64,000 bases of DNA from Flavobacteriales bacterium (GTDB lineage: Bacteria > Bacteroidota > Bacteroidia > JACJYZ01). The stretch lies in the NCBI GenBank assembly GCA_020635855.1, contig JACJYZ010000003.1, forward strand, positions 620,001 through 684,000, given 5' to 3'. Each line of letters starts with the position of its first letter. The stretch's first letter is position 1. This document shows, piece by piece, positions 1 through 9,572 of this stretch. The notes under the pieces are model-generated. The model worked only from the letters and a program-made list of their open reading frames with translations. It ran no database searches and was not told the origin of the DNA. Made by a program: the position numbers and the translations under genes.

Positions 1-639
1 GTTCCCGCGTAGCCGTGCATAGCAGCCCGGTTCCAGGTGAAGGATGCCCCGGATCATGGTTTGTGGTCCCGGCACATAGTTCAGATGAAGATAGAGGTGC
101 AGGCTGTTCAAGTCGAGCACGCGGGGAACCGGGTACGCGAACAATGCCTTTTGTTCAGAGGCGAAGCAAAAGAAATCACTGCATTTGTAATAGAACAGCG
201 GTTTGATGCCGAACCGGTCCCTGGCGAGGAAAAGTTCTTTTGTTTCCCGATCAAATATGGCCAATGCGAAAAAACCCCTGAAAGAATCCAGGAAAGCGGG
301 ACCCTCCAGGATGTATGCGGCAAGGATCACTTCCGTGTCGGAATGCGTTACGGGTTGAAACCCGCGGGCTGCGATTTGCTCCGCTATTTCCCGGAAATTG
401 TAGCATTCGCCGTTGTACACGATGGTGTACCGGCCTGTGGGGTCTGAAAAAGGTTGATGTGCCGCTGCCGAGGGGTCCAGTACCGACAGGCGGCAATGTC
501 CCATGGCCATATGTGGTGCTTCGAAATAACCCGTATGGTCAGGCCCGCGGGCTTGCAAGGTGCGGGTCGCATTTGATACCCGCTGAAGCGCTTCCTCACC
601 CGTATCGGTAAATGCCATTATGCCTGTGATTCCGCACAT
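1..639 (-). CDS. asnB: asparagine synthase (glutamine-hydrolysing), N-terminal part
   Basis: The gene runs off the left edge of the window, so only the first 213 codons are present. Reading leftward from the ATG at 639, the product begins MCGITGIMAF. The cysteine after the initiator Met is the catalytic nucleophile of class II (Ntn) glutamine amidotransferases, and RGPDHTG and YNGECYN are typical of that domain. The second half, ARDRFGIKPLFYY, matches AsnB. The enzyme would make asparagine from aspartate with glutamine as nitrogen donor; the synthetase domain lies outside the window. Related AsnB-like amidotransferases act in exopolysaccharide gene clusters, and the part seen cannot separate the two roles. 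Confidence 0.88.
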   Translation of the reverse strand, partial: MCGITGIMAFTDTGEEALQRVSNATRTLQARGPDHTGYFEAPHMAMGHCRLSVLDPSAAAHQPFSDPTGRYTIVYNGECYNFREIAEQIAARGFQPVTHSDTEVILAAYILEGPAFLDSFRGFFALAIFDRETKELFLARDRFGIKPLFYYKCSDFFCFASEQKALFAYPVPRVLDLNSLHLYLHLNYVPGPQTMIRGILHLEPGCYARLRGN

Positions 640-657
640 GGCAGTTCCCGGTTTGGT

Positions 658-2046
658 TTATAGGTGAATGACCTCGTCGTAGGCTGCTGCTACGGCCTCC
701 ATAACGGCTTCCGACATGGTTGGATGTGGGTGAACCGATTTGATGATCTCATGGCCGGTTGCTTCCAGTTTTCTGGCAGCAACCACTTCGGCGATCATTT
801 CAGTTACGTTGGCACCCACCATGTGTGCACCCAGCCACTCACCGTATTTGGCATCGAAAATTACTTTTACGAAGCCATCCTTGTTGCCGGCGGCGCTTGC
901 TTTTCCGGAAGCGGAGTAAGGGAACTTTCCAACCTTGATGTCGAATCCGGCCTCCTTGGCTGCTTTTTCGGTATAGCCGACAGATGCCACTTCGGGTTGG
1001 CAATAGGTGCAACCCGGGATGTTGTTATAATCGATGGGGTCCACGTGCATGCCTGAGATCTTTTCAACGCACAGGATGCCTTCGGCGGAAGCCACGTGTG
1101 CCAGTGCCTGACCGCCTACACAGTCGCCGATGGCATAATAGCCGGGCATGTTGGTCTGGTAGAAATCATTCACGAGGATTTTGCCTTTATCGGTGGCGAT
1201 CCCTACATCTTCCAGTCCCAGGTTTTCCAGGTTGGCGGCGATACCCACAGCTGAAAGCACGATGTCGCATTCCTGCACTTCCTGGCCTTTTTTGGTTTTA
1301 ATGGTGACTTTGCACTGGGCGCCTTTTGTGTCCACCGATTCAACGGAAGAATCGGTCATTACATTCATGCCGATTTTCTTGAATGAACGGGCCACTTGCT
1401 TGGATACTTCTTCGTCTTCCAGGGGCAGGATGTTGGGCAGGTACTCCACGAGGGTCACCTGGGTACCCATGGTCTGGTAGAAGTAAGCGAATTCGGAGCC
1501 GATGGCACCCGAACCCACCACGATCATGGATTTGGGCTGCTTGGGAAGCGTCATGGCTTCGCGGTAACCGATGATTTTTTTGCCGTCTTGTTTGAGGTTC
1601 GGCAGTTCGCGCGAACGGGCGCCCACGGCGATCAGGATATGGTTGGCGCTATATTCGGTTGTTTTTCCGGCGCTGTCGGTCACGGCAACTTTTTTACCGG
1701 GAAGCACCTTGCCGGTACCCTGGATGTGTTCGATCTTGTTCTTTTTGAAAAGGAACTGGATGCCTTTGCTCATGCCGTCGGCAACGGTTCTGCTGCGGTT
1801 CACGATGGCGCCGAAATCCGCTTCCGCACCTTTAATCTTGATTCCGTAATCTTCGGAATGGTTGATGTATTCAAAAACCTGGGCACTTTTCAGCAAGGCT
1901 TTGGTGGGGATACAACCCCAGTTCAGGCAGATGCCTCCCAGTTCGGCGCGTTCCACCACACCCACTTTCATACCCAATTGGGAAGCGCGAATCGCCGCTA
2001 CATAACCGCCGGGGCCGCTTCCTATAACCAAAAGATCATAACTCAT
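658..2046 (-). CDS. lpdA: dihydrolipoyl dehydrogenase (E3)
   Basis: This 462-residue flavoprotein reoxidises the lipoyl groups of 2-oxoacid dehydrogenases and the glycine cleavage system, passing electrons to NAD+. An FAD-binding GSGPGG lies at residues 9-14. The redox disulfide is C40-LNWG-C45, and the partner-subunit catalytic pair is in HPHPTMSE near residue 441. A central VVGSGAIGSEFA segment is the NAD-binding site. Length and motif order are complete for the family. It stands as a single minus-strand gene with its own promoter-like sequence upstream; no E1 or E2 gene is near. The AsnB gene starts 18 bp beyond its stop. Confidence 0.96.
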   Translation of the reverse strand: MSYDLLVIGSGPGGYVAAIRASQLGMKVGVVERAELGGICLNWGCIPTKALLKSAQVFEYINHSEDYGIKIKGAEADFGAIVNRSRTVADGMSKGIQFLFKKNKIEHIQGTGKVLPGKKVAVTDSAGKTTEYSANHILIAVGARSRELPNLKQDGKKIIGYREAMTLPKQPKSMIVVGSGAIGSEFAYFYQTMGTQVTLVEYLPNILPLEDEEVSKQVARSFKKIGMNVMTDSSVESVDTKGAQCKVTIKTKKGQEVQECDIVLSAVGIAANLENLGLEDVGIATDKGKILVNDFYQTNMPGYYAIGDCVGGQALAHVASAEGILCVEKISGMHVDPIDYNNIPGCTYCQPEVASVGYTEKAAKEAGFDIKVGKFPYSASGKASAAGNKDGFVKVIFDAKYGEWLGAHMVGANVTEMIAEVVAARKLEATGHEIIKSVHPHPTMSEAVMEAVAAAYDEVIHL

Positions 2047-2073
2047 GTCGAGGAAAATTTAAATGAAGGTCTG

Positions 2074-2103
2074 CGAAAATAACAGAAAAAGCAAAGATTC
2101 AAA
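2074..2103 (-). promoter_or_regulatory. Bacteroidota-type promoter for lpdA
   Basis: On the minus strand TTTG (2100-2103) is followed after 18 bp by TATTTTCG (2074-2081). This fits the Bacteroidota primary sigma-factor pattern TTTG-N17-20-TAnnTTTG with one mismatch. It would place the start of transcription about 20 bp upstream of the lpdA ATG. Confidence 0.45.
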
Positions 2104-2106
2104 AGA

Positions 2107-2487
2107 TCAGGCGCAGGATACGATCATTGAGATCTCCACATTCACCCCCTTGGGAAGTCCGGCCACCGCAACGGTTTCCCTTGCCGGGAACTGGTCTTTG
2201 AAATAGGAGCCGTAGATTTCATTCACCTGTGCAAACAATCCCATGTCTGAAAGGAAGATGGAGGTTTTGATCACCTTCTCGAAATTCGTTCCGGCCTCGT
2301 TGAGGATGGCCTGGAGGTTCTTCATAACACGGTGGGTTTCGGTGGCTACATCTGCCATTTCCAGTTCGCTGGTTTCCGGGTTCAGGGCAATCTGGCCCGA
2401 AATGAAAAGAAGATCACCTGTGCGGATGGCTTGGTTGTATGGGCCGATCGGTGCGGGTGCCTGTTTGGTATTGATCACTTGCTTCAT
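2107..2487 (-). CDS. ridA: RidA family enamine/imine deaminase
   Basis: The 126-residue product is a full-length RidA/YjgF/UK114 protein, a small trimeric enzyme that hydrolyses reactive 2-aminoacrylate and related enamines to 2-oxoacids and ammonia. It starts MKQVINTKQAPAPIGPY and carries the family signatures AIRTGDLLFISGQ and ARETVAVAGLP, which includes the substrate-binding arginine. I chose the ATG at 2487 because the reading frame upstream reads into LptD coding sequence and lacks family similarity. It lies between the LptD-like gene and lpdA on the same strand; no metabolic link to either is evident. Confidence 0.93.
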   Translation of the reverse strand: MKQVINTKQAPAPIGPYNQAIRTGDLLFISGQIALNPETSELEMADVATETHRVMKNLQAILNEAGTNFEKVIKTSIFLSDMGLFAQVNEIYGSYFKDQFPARETVAVAGLPKGVNVEISMIVSCA

Positions 2488-2582
2488 ATCTATGTTAAGT
2501 TTTGAATGTTCGGTTTGAACTGCACGCCACGTTGCAGTGCCCAAAGATAGCATTTGTAGTGTTGTCCGGAAGCGATCGGTTT

Positions 2583-5093
2583 TTACCTCAGGATCGATTG
2601 GTCTACCCAATCCTTCCTTTTGGTGATCTTCAGGTCTTGCAGCACCGGGGCTTTTACCCTGATCGACAGGTTGTAGCTCTGGCGTGAACCGAAGGGAATA
2701 TAGAAAAAGCTCATTTCCCAGCAGTGAAGGTCCCGGTTGATGGTGATGGTGGTATAAGAGAATTGGCCTTTGGTCAGGTCGTAACCTGAATAGAAGCTGG
2801 CTTTCCACTTAGGGGTAAGACTCAGGTCGCCGTTGAATGCAAGGGTTTGTTGCAGGGTTGATTCGGGGAGTTGTTTGGTGTAGTTTACGATGTAGTTCAT
2901 GCGCAACGTCCAGGGTATGGAAAAATCAACCTGTCCTGCGATGGGGAAGAGTCCGGGTGAAATGCCCGGTGTGGATCCTTCCGTTTTTGCTCCTTTGTGG
3001 GACAGGCTCAGGTCGATGGATGCCCGCATGTTGACCAGCCTGGCAAGGCGTTTGTTTTCCAGGATTTCAAGACGGTTGAGGGTTCGGTTCTGGGTGTCGG
3101 TTACGTACGGACTGTATGCGCTTCCGAATGTGACGTTAAGGAAAGGCAGCGGTGTGGCACGCGCCTGGATGTTGATGGGCTGCCATTGGATGCTGTCGGC
3201 TGCCAGGTTATAGGCGGTACTGACAGACAGGTTGTCGATCAGCTTGATCTTTTTCGCCTGACCGGTGGTGTCATCAGCGGCAGGGCGCACCTTCATCTCC
3301 ACGTTGTTCTGCACGCCGAAGTTGATCAGGCCGCTCTTTCCTTTGGCCGGACCGCCGAACATGCCCTGCTCATATATGGAATACACGTCATAGTTGGGGA
3401 TTGTGTCTCTCTGAACGGTATTGTAATAGCCGTAACCGGGCTTGCTGAAATCCGGGCGCCAGCTCATGCCCACGGACGGTGTGGCCACGTGCCGTATGGC
3501 CTGGATCCACGCGTTCTTTCCGAAGCCCACCATTCCGTAGACCTTCGTGTTGAGTGACGTGCCCACGCCCCAGTCTCGTGCAGCCGAAAACTGTTGTACG
3601 GTTTGGGATTGCACCGTGTGCGTTTCCGGATCCCAATCCTTGTGGGTGGTTTCGAAATACCAGTACTCATTGTATTGGGCGGATTGCGACCAGGTGAAAT
3701 ATTTAAACACCCTGAATGAATTGCTGAGGGGGATGGAATGGCGGATGCCTTTTCGTGTGTCCCGCAGGGTGTAATGGCTCAACGGAATGGTATCTAGCAA
3801 ATTGATGTCGTTCTTCATGCTCATGGTATAGCTGATGCCGGCGTTGCTGAAAAGCCCTTTTTTCCCCGCTCTGGGTTTGGGGGTCAGGCGGTTCATGGTC
3901 AGCGTGAGTTGGGGTAGCGACAATTCAACCTGGTGGGATTGCACGTTCTGGTGGTGCCGGAGGTTCAGGTTCATGTTAAACGGTGTGCCGCGAAAACTCT
4001 TTGAATAGGCGATGCTGGACGAGAAATCATTGTTGAGTGCTTCGTTGGCTTGGAGAGAATTGTTGCGGTAGTAGTCGCTGCTGGTGATGTTTACATTTGC
4101 AGAGAACTGGCTTCCGGGCAGTGCCTTGGCATCTACCGAGTGGTTCCAGCGAATGAAGAAATCGTTGCGTTCGCTGTAGTCGGGAAATTCCTTTTCTCCG
4201 AACTTAAGGCTGGAATACCCCGCCGATAGGGTACCCCTGAAGCGGTATCTCACCGCATAGTTGCTTGCAGTTCGCAATCCCCAACTTCCTAGTGAATAAA
4301 CATCGCCGCGTACCTGCAGGTTGATATAGTCGTTAATGGCGAAAAAATAGCCGCCGTCGCGGAGGGAGAACCCGAGGGTTTTGGTTTCGCCGTAGGAAGG
4401 CATCAGGATGCCGGATCTTTGTTCCTTCTTGTTCGGAAACAAGCCGAACGGCAATGCCAACGGGGTTGGAACGTCTTCTATCACGAGGTAGGCAGGTCCT
4501 GTGATGATCTTGTTGTTGGGGATTACTTTCAGCTTGGAGGCATGCAGGGAAAAGTGAGGATGTTCAAGGTCGCAGGTGGTGTAATCCCCCCCGTGGATAT
4601 AATACACGTCATTGGTGTCTTTTTTGACAACCTGTCCATGCACATAGCCGTCGCCCTCGCTGGTAATCACTTCATTGATCCGGCCCTTTTTGGTGGTGAA
4701 ATTATAATCGATTTGCCTGGCGGTGAAATTTTCGCCATCGTCGGCAAAGACCGGTTTGACATCTTTTCCACTGCTGTCGGGTCTTGTTTCAGCATGCAGG
4801 GTATTCGTGGTCCAGTCAATCTCTATATAAGGAGCTTCCAGTTGTGTGGTTTCGTAGTTGATCTTTGCATTTCCCCAAAGCAAGATCTTTTTCCCTTCCA
4901 CGTCAAACCGGATGGAATCGTTTGCACTGTATTCCACTTTTGATTTGAGGTCGCCGGTTTGGCCCTCTTTTTGCGTTTGTTGAATGGAGTCGGCAGGATG
5001 TTCGCCATCTCCCGCTGTCTGTGCAAAAGCAGAAGTTGCCGTTAAAACATACAGCAACGTTGTGAATGCGGATATGACAGCAACGCGGTTCAA
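2583..5093 (-). CDS. lptD: LptD/OstA-like outer-membrane LPS assembly protein
   Basis: This 836-residue secreted protein has a signal peptide ending near residue 25 (TATSAFAQ). An OstA/LptA-like beta-jellyroll region follows at about 50-200 (YSANDSIRFDVEGKKILLWG, then repeated EAPYIEIDW-type strands). The C-terminal two thirds is rich in alternating aromatic strands typical of a 26-strand barrel. In Bacteroidota such proteins are annotated as putative LptD, which inserts lipopolysaccharide into the outer leaflet. The assignment rests on domain order and composition. The gene is divergent from the amidase/MCE operon, so envelope-maintenance genes flank a shared 136-bp control region. Confidence 0.8.
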   Translation of the reverse strand: MNRVAVISAFTTLLYVLTATSAFAQTAGDGEHPADSIQQTQKEGQTGDLKSKVEYSANDSIRFDVEGKKILLWGNAKINYETTQLEAPYIEIDWTTNTLHAETRPDSSGKDVKPVFADDGENFTARQIDYNFTTKKGRINEVITSEGDGYVHGQVVKKDTNDVYYIHGGDYTTCDLEHPHFSLHASKLKVIPNNKIITGPAYLVIEDVPTPLALPFGLFPNKKEQRSGILMPSYGETKTLGFSLRDGGYFFAINDYINLQVRGDVYSLGSWGLRTASNYAVRYRFRGTLSAGYSSLKFGEKEFPDYSERNDFFIRWNHSVDAKALPGSQFSANVNITSSDYYRNNSLQANEALNNDFSSSIAYSKSFRGTPFNMNLNLRHHQNVQSHQVELSLPQLTLTMNRLTPKPRAGKKGLFSNAGISYTMSMKNDINLLDTIPLSHYTLRDTRKGIRHSIPLSNSFRVFKYFTWSQSAQYNEYWYFETTHKDWDPETHTVQSQTVQQFSAARDWGVGTSLNTKVYGMVGFGKNAWIQAIRHVATPSVGMSWRPDFSKPGYGYYNTVQRDTIPNYDVYSIYEQGMFGGPAKGKSGLINFGVQNNVEMKVRPAADDTTGQAKKIKLIDNLSVSTAYNLAADSIQWQPINIQARATPLPFLNVTFGSAYSPYVTDTQNRTLNRLEILENKRLARLVNMRASIDLSLSHKGAKTEGSTPGISPGLFPIAGQVDFSIPWTLRMNYIVNYTKQLPESTLQQTLAFNGDLSLTPKWKASFYSGYDLTKGQFSYTTITINRDLHCWEMSFFYIPFGSRQSYNLSIRVKAPVLQDLKITKRKDWVDQSILR

Positions 5094-5229
5094 CTTATGA
5101 AGGAGATCGGTGGTTGGATCATTGTAAATAGTAGAGAAACTAACCTTTTATTGTGTAAAAATAATCCCAATGTTTTGATTTGGGTGTACGTTGCTGTATT
5201 AACTTGGCTTTTCGGAAACGTCTTGTGTC

Positions 5230-6420
5230 ATGAAAAAGATCACATGTTTACTGTTGTTATTGGCGTTTGCACCGGTGTTAACATCTTTCGTGCCAAAGGG
5301 TGGGGAAGAGGGGTATAAGATCCGCACGGTGGTGATTGATCCCGGTCATGGTGGTCATGATCCCGGTTGTTCGGGTGTAAAGGCGAAGGAAAAAGATGTG
5401 GCATTGGCGCTGGCATTAAAGCTGGGCAAGCACATTGAGGAGCAGTACAAGGACATCAAGGTCATCTACACGCGCAAAGACGACCGCTTCATCGAACTTC
5501 ACAGGAGGGCCGCCATTGCCAATGAGAACCATGCGGATCTCTTTATATGCATCCACCTGAACTCCGGGCCCGCCACCGCGTATGGAGCGGAAACCTATGT
5601 GATGGGTTTGCACAAGAGCGCGGCCAACCTGGAAGTGGCCAAGCGTGAGAACGCTTCCATCCTGCTTGAAGAAGGATACGAGGAACAGTACGACGGGTAT
5701 GATCCCAAGTCGCCGGAAGGAAGCACCATCCTGGAATTGTTCCAGAGCGCTTACCTTGATCAGAGCCTGGCCTTCGCCACCCGGGTTCAGGACAACTACC
5801 GGGGCAAGGCCAAAATGAAAGACCGGGGCATCAAGCAGGCAGGCTTCCTGGTGTTGTACAAAACCACCATGCCCAGCGTACTGATCGAATCCGGTTTTCT
5901 GACCAACCCTTCGGAAGAAAAGTTCCTCACATCGGAAGAGGGACAGTCCAAAATCGCCGAAGGTTTGTTTACCGCTTTTTCGTCCTATAAGAAGGAGCTT
6001 GAATCCAGGTCGCCCGGCACCATCGTGGAGCAGGCCCCTGAAGATTCAACGGAAGGCGAGTCATCCAATATGGCAGATCATGAAATACGTGTGAACGGAA
6101 AGCCGGTGAATCAGGGAAGCACAGGAGAACAGCCGGCTGTGGGCGAAAGCGAAGCGGGTATCGTATTTAAAGTACAAATCGTATCTTCGGCCAACAGAAT
6201 TCCAATGAGTGATCCGTCGTTCCAGAACCTTCCTGACTTGAAAGAATACAATGAAGAGGGCATCTTCAAATATGCCGCGGGCAAGGCCAGGACGTTTACA
6301 GATGCAACCGCATTGCAGAAAGACATCCGGGCAAAAGGGTTTGCGGATGCATTTGTGGTGGCATTCAGGGACGGAAAGAAAATTCCATTGAAAGATGCGC
6401 TGGATGCCCAGGGAAAATAA
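5230..6420 (+). CDS. N-acetylmuramoyl-L-alanine amidase with SPOR-like tail
   Basis: The 396-residue product is a periplasmic Amidase_3 enzyme that cleaves the bond between the glycan strand and the stem peptide of peptidoglycan. A signal peptide spans about 1-20. The catalytic domain covers about 30-260: DPGHGGHDPG at 37-46 supplies the first zinc histidine, ELHRRAAIAN the glutamate, IHLNSG the second histidine, and LIESGFL the C-terminal catalytic glutamate. Residues from about 310 (VFKVQIVSS to DAFVVAFRDGKKI) look like a SPOR-type glycan-binding domain, expected to direct it to the division septum. It is the first gene of a plus-strand operon, 12 bp ahead of the MCE gene. Confidence 0.92.
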   Translation: MKKITCLLLLLAFAPVLTSFVPKGGEEGYKIRTVVIDPGHGGHDPGCSGVKAKEKDVALALALKLGKHIEEQYKDIKVIYTRKDDRFIELHRRAAIANENHADLFICIHLNSGPATAYGAETYVMGLHKSAANLEVAKRENASILLEEGYEEQYDGYDPKSPEGSTILELFQSAYLDQSLAFATRVQDNYRGKAKMKDRGIKQAGFLVLYKTTMPSVLIESGFLTNPSEEKFLTSEEGQSKIAEGLFTAFSSYKKELESRSPGTIVEQAPEDSTEGESSNMADHEIRVNGKPVNQGSTGEQPAVGESEAGIVFKVQIVSSANRIPMSDPSFQNLPDLKEYNEEGIFKYAAGKARTFTDATALQKDIRAKGFADAFVVAFRDGKKIPLKDALDAQGK

Positions 6421-6432
6421 AGTGAACACAAA

Positions 6433-7404
6433 GTGAAAGTTACCAGGGAAGTAAAAATCGGGGCTGTTGTCCTAATCGGACTTGTATTGCTCGTTTGGGG
6501 GTTCAATTACCTGAAGGGAACCAATATCTTTTCCAGCAAAAGCATTTATTACGCCAAGTATGAACACATCGACGGATTGGCAGAAGCCAACCCGGTTCTG
6601 GTGAAGGGTGTGAAAGTAGGCCAGGTTTACAGCATTGAGATGGTTGACGGGCAGGATGCCCGGATCAAAGTTGGGTTTTCGATGAACAGCAAATCATTCA
6701 GGATACCTGTTGATTCAAAGGCGCGCATTGTGAGTGCCAACCTGATGGGTGACAAGTCCATCGAGGTGAATCTGGGAAGCAGCGATCAGTTCCTTGAACC
6801 GGGTGGTACCCTGAAAGGTGAGGTGGAAGAAAGCCTTTCGGAAGGCATTTCCAAAATGATGGCGCCGCTGCAAACCAAGGCCAATGAAATGATGGGGTCA
6901 CTGGATTCCGTGCTTACCGTGATCCAGTATATCTTCAACGAAGGCACCCGGGAAAGTCTTAAAGAAAGTTTCGTGCGGTTAAGAAATACCATCAAGAACT
7001 TTGAAAAATCTTCCGGTCAGCTCGACAATATGCTCTCGGACCAGGACGGAAATTTCACAGTGATCATGAACAACCTGTCAAGCATCACCACCAATATCCG
7101 CAACAATAATGGTGCGTTGACCAATGCCATCAACAATTTCTCCACCATCAGTGATACCCTCGCCCGCGCCAATATTTCCAACACCATCACCAACCTGAAC
7201 GGTTCGCTGGAAAAACTGGCCGTGATTTTTAATAAACTCGAGAAAGGCGAAGGCACTGCGGGTAAGTTGCTTCAGGATGAAGATTTGTACGATCAACTCA
7301 CCAAAGCTTCCGCCGGTTTGGATAGCCTTGTCAGGGATTTTCACCGACATCCGCGCACATATCTGAAACCTTTCGGTAAACGAAATAACCCCAATGCGCC
7401 CTAG
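6433..7404 (+). CDS. MCE/MlaD family lipid-transport protein
   Basis: The 323-residue product starts at a GTG 12 bp after the amidase stop. It has one N-terminal membrane helix (IGAVVLIGLVLLVWGF) followed by an MCE/MlaD domain at about 35-115 (YAKYEHIDGLAEANPVLVKG, MGDKSIEVNLG). A long helical C-terminal region is rich in Asn, Ser and Thr. MlaD-type proteins form hexameric rings that carry phospholipids between inner and outer membrane with an MlaFE ABC transporter. No mlaE or mlaF lies in the window, so the partner must be elsewhere. The pairing with an amidase and, across the divergent promoter, LptD suggests an envelope-maintenance neighbourhood. Confidence 0.86.
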   Translation: MKVTREVKIGAVVLIGLVLLVWGFNYLKGTNIFSSKSIYYAKYEHIDGLAEANPVLVKGVKVGQVYSIEMVDGQDARIKVGFSMNSKSFRIPVDSKARIVSANLMGDKSIEVNLGSSDQFLEPGGTLKGEVEESLSEGISKMMAPLQTKANEMMGSLDSVLTVIQYIFNEGTRESLKESFVRLRNTIKNFEKSSGQLDNMLSDQDGNFTVIMNNLSSITTNIRNNNGALTNAINNFSTISDTLARANISNTITNLNGSLEKLAVIFNKLEKGEGTAGKLLQDEDLYDQLTKASAGLDSLVRDFHRHPRTYLKPFGKRNNPNAP

Positions 7405-7425
7405 CGGCGTTGCTACGCATCACCC

Positions 7426-8739
7426 ATGAGCAAACAAATCGCATTCACGATTTTCTTCCTGGCAGCCATTGGTGTATTCGGTTACACGATTTCCCGGCTC
7501 AGGCGCTTTTTCAAACTCACAAAAAAAGACTTCCCGCTGGATAACATTCCGGAACGGATCCGCCAAACCCTTCTGGTGGCATTCGGCCAGACCAAGATCC
7601 TGAGGAGACCGATGATCGGACTGATGCACGCGTTCGTTTGGTGGGGCTTCCTTGTTATCACCATAGGAACCGCGGAAATGATGGTGGATGGCCTGGTGGG
7701 TACGGAACGTTTTCTGGGTAAGATCCTCGGGCCGGTTTACACCGCCATCATGGCATCCGGTGATGTGCTTGCAGCCTTTATCGTATTCGCATGTATCTCC
7801 TTCCTTGCACGCAGGTATGTGATCAAAGTGAAGCGGTTCTCCGGCGTTGAAATGACACCAACCGCCAACCTGGATGCCACCGTTGCTTTGCTCATGATCC
7901 TTTTCCTGATGGTTTCCCTCCTGGGCATGAACATCGCCTATGTGAAACTGGCGGGCGCGGAAAAGGTGGGCGTATACCCGGTGAGTGAATCCCTGCAGGG
8001 ACTGGTGGCCAATATCGGAGGCAGTACAGTGGCGAAACTTCATGAACTGAGCTGGTGGACACATATCGTGCTGGTGCTTGTGTTCATGAACATCCTCCCG
8101 TATTCCAAACACTTCCACGTATTCATGTCGGTACCCAACGTTTTCTTTACACGTCTCGGCCCGTATACCAAACTGCGTAACATGGAAAGTGTGACAAAGG
8201 AAGTAAAAGCCATGCTCGATCCTTCAGCCACCATCGAGCCCCAGGCGGCGGATGCACCCATTCCCAGGTTCGGCGTGAAAGATGTTGAAGATGTCAACTG
8301 GAAGAATTACGCCGATTCGCTCACGTGCACCCAATGTGGCAGGTGTACGTCCGTATGCCCGGCCAACACAACGGGAAAACTGCTTTCACCGAGAAAAATA
8401 CTTGTGGATCTGAGGCACCGGATGAACGACAAGGGGCCCGGGCTTTCAAGGGATCCCCAGTATACCGACGGCAAAGCCCTGGTAGGAGATTACATCACCC
8501 AGGAAGAGCTGTGGGCATGCACCACCTGCAACGCGTGCGTACAGGAATGCCCTGTGAACATCGACCACGTGTCACTGATCGTTGACATGCGCAGAAGCCT
8601 TGTGATGGAGGATTCCTCCGCCCCTGAGTCGCTCGTAGCCATGTTCACCAACATTGAAAATAATGGTGCTCCATGGCAATTCTCGCCATCCGACCGGATG
8701 AGGTGGGCCGATGATCTGTTCAGCAACAAAGCGTCTTAA
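7426..8739 (+). CDS. membrane 4Fe-4S protein, heterodisulfide-reductase HdrC-like with NarI-like membrane domain
   Basis: The 437-residue product has about five membrane helices in its first 235 residues, similar to a nitrate-reductase gamma-type heme b domain. A cytoplasmic ferredoxin domain follows with two clusters, CTQCGRCTSVCP and CTTCNACVQECP. Proteins of this layout pass electrons between quinones and a soluble CCG-domain partner, and the next gene encodes exactly that partner two bases downstream. The electron donor and acceptor in Bacteroidota are not known to me. The pair sits inside an envelope operon, which is an odd place for a redox module. The family call is firm; the function is open. 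Confidence 0.85.
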   Translation: MSKQIAFTIFFLAAIGVFGYTISRLRRFFKLTKKDFPLDNIPERIRQTLLVAFGQTKILRRPMIGLMHAFVWWGFLVITIGTAEMMVDGLVGTERFLGKILGPVYTAIMASGDVLAAFIVFACISFLARRYVIKVKRFSGVEMTPTANLDATVALLMILFLMVSLLGMNIAYVKLAGAEKVGVYPVSESLQGLVANIGGSTVAKLHELSWWTHIVLVLVFMNILPYSKHFHVFMSVPNVFFTRLGPYTKLRNMESVTKEVKAMLDPSATIEPQAADAPIPRFGVKDVEDVNWKNYADSLTCTQCGRCTSVCPANTTGKLLSPRKILVDLRHRMNDKGPGLSRDPQYTDGKALVGDYITQEELWACTTCNACVQECPVNIDHVSLIVDMRRSLVMEDSSAPESLVAMFTNIENNGAPWQFSPSDRMRWADDLFSNKAS

Positions 8740-8741
8740 TC

Positions 8742-9572
8742 ATGACCGATTCCAATCAAGACAACCAACAGGCATCTGCGCCCAGGGCCATCAAGGTTCC
8801 GACCATGGCGGAAATGACTGCCGCCGGTGAGCAACCCGAAATTCTGTTTTGGGTGGGATGTGCAGGTGCATTTGACGACAGGTACAAAAAGGTGACCCGC
8901 GCATTTGTGAAAATACTGGATGCGTTGGGTGTGAAATATGCCGTGCTTGGTACAGAGGAAAGTTGTACAGGTGATCCGGCACGAAGGGCAGGGAACGAAT
9001 TCCTTTTTCAGATGCAGGCGATGGGAAACATCACCGTGTTGAACGGCTACGGCATCAAAAAGATCGTAACCGCCTGCCCGCATTGCTTCAATACACTGAA
9101 GAACGAGTATCCAGATTTGGGCGGTACATATGAAGTGATTCACCATTCCACATACCTTCAGCAACTGATTGATGAGGGCAAGCTGCGTGTTTCAGACGGG
9201 AAACCGTTCAAAGGACGCCGCATCACCTTTCATGATTCGTGTTATCTCGGACGCGGTAACAACATTTATGATGCACCGCGGAATGTGCTGGAACAGTTGG
9301 ATGCCGACCTGGTGGAAATGAAAAGAAGCCGCAGTCGGGGTTTGTGCTGTGGGGCGGGTGGAGCGCAGATGTTCAAAGAGGCGGAAAGGGGCGATAAGGA
9401 GGTGAATGTTGAGCGCACCGAGGAAGCACTTGCAACCGGATGCCAGATTGTGGCCACCGCTTGTCCGTTTTGCATGACAATGATGGAAGATGGGACCAAG
9501 CACTTTAACAAGGAAGACCAGGTGAAGGTTTATGACCTCGCCGAACTGATCGCTACTGCCAATGACCTTTGA
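8742..9572 (+). CDS. CCG-domain Fe-S protein, HdrB/HdrD-like
   Basis: The 276-residue soluble product has two cysteine-rich CCG-type domains. The first has ESCTGDPARR and ACPHCFNTL; the second has HDSCYLGRGN, LCCGAGGAQMF and ACPFCMTMM. In heterodisulfide reductase this fold binds the unusual cluster at which disulfide chemistry occurs. In other families (lactate and glycolate oxidases) it transfers electrons. It begins two bases after the membrane partner and overlaps the next gene by 11 bp, so the three are surely co-transcribed. The substrate is not evident; a disulfide or quinone-linked reaction is an inference from the fold. Confidence 0.87.
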   Translation: MTDSNQDNQQASAPRAIKVPTMAEMTAAGEQPEILFWVGCAGAFDDRYKKVTRAFVKILDALGVKYAVLGTEESCTGDPARRAGNEFLFQMQAMGNITVLNGYGIKKIVTACPHCFNTLKNEYPDLGGTYEVIHHSTYLQQLIDEGKLRVSDGKPFKGRRITFHDSCYLGRGNNIYDAPRNVLEQLDADLVEMKRSRSRGLCCGAGGAQMFKEAERGDKEVNVERTEEALATGCQIVATACPFCMTMMEDGTKHFNKEDQVKVYDLAELIATANDL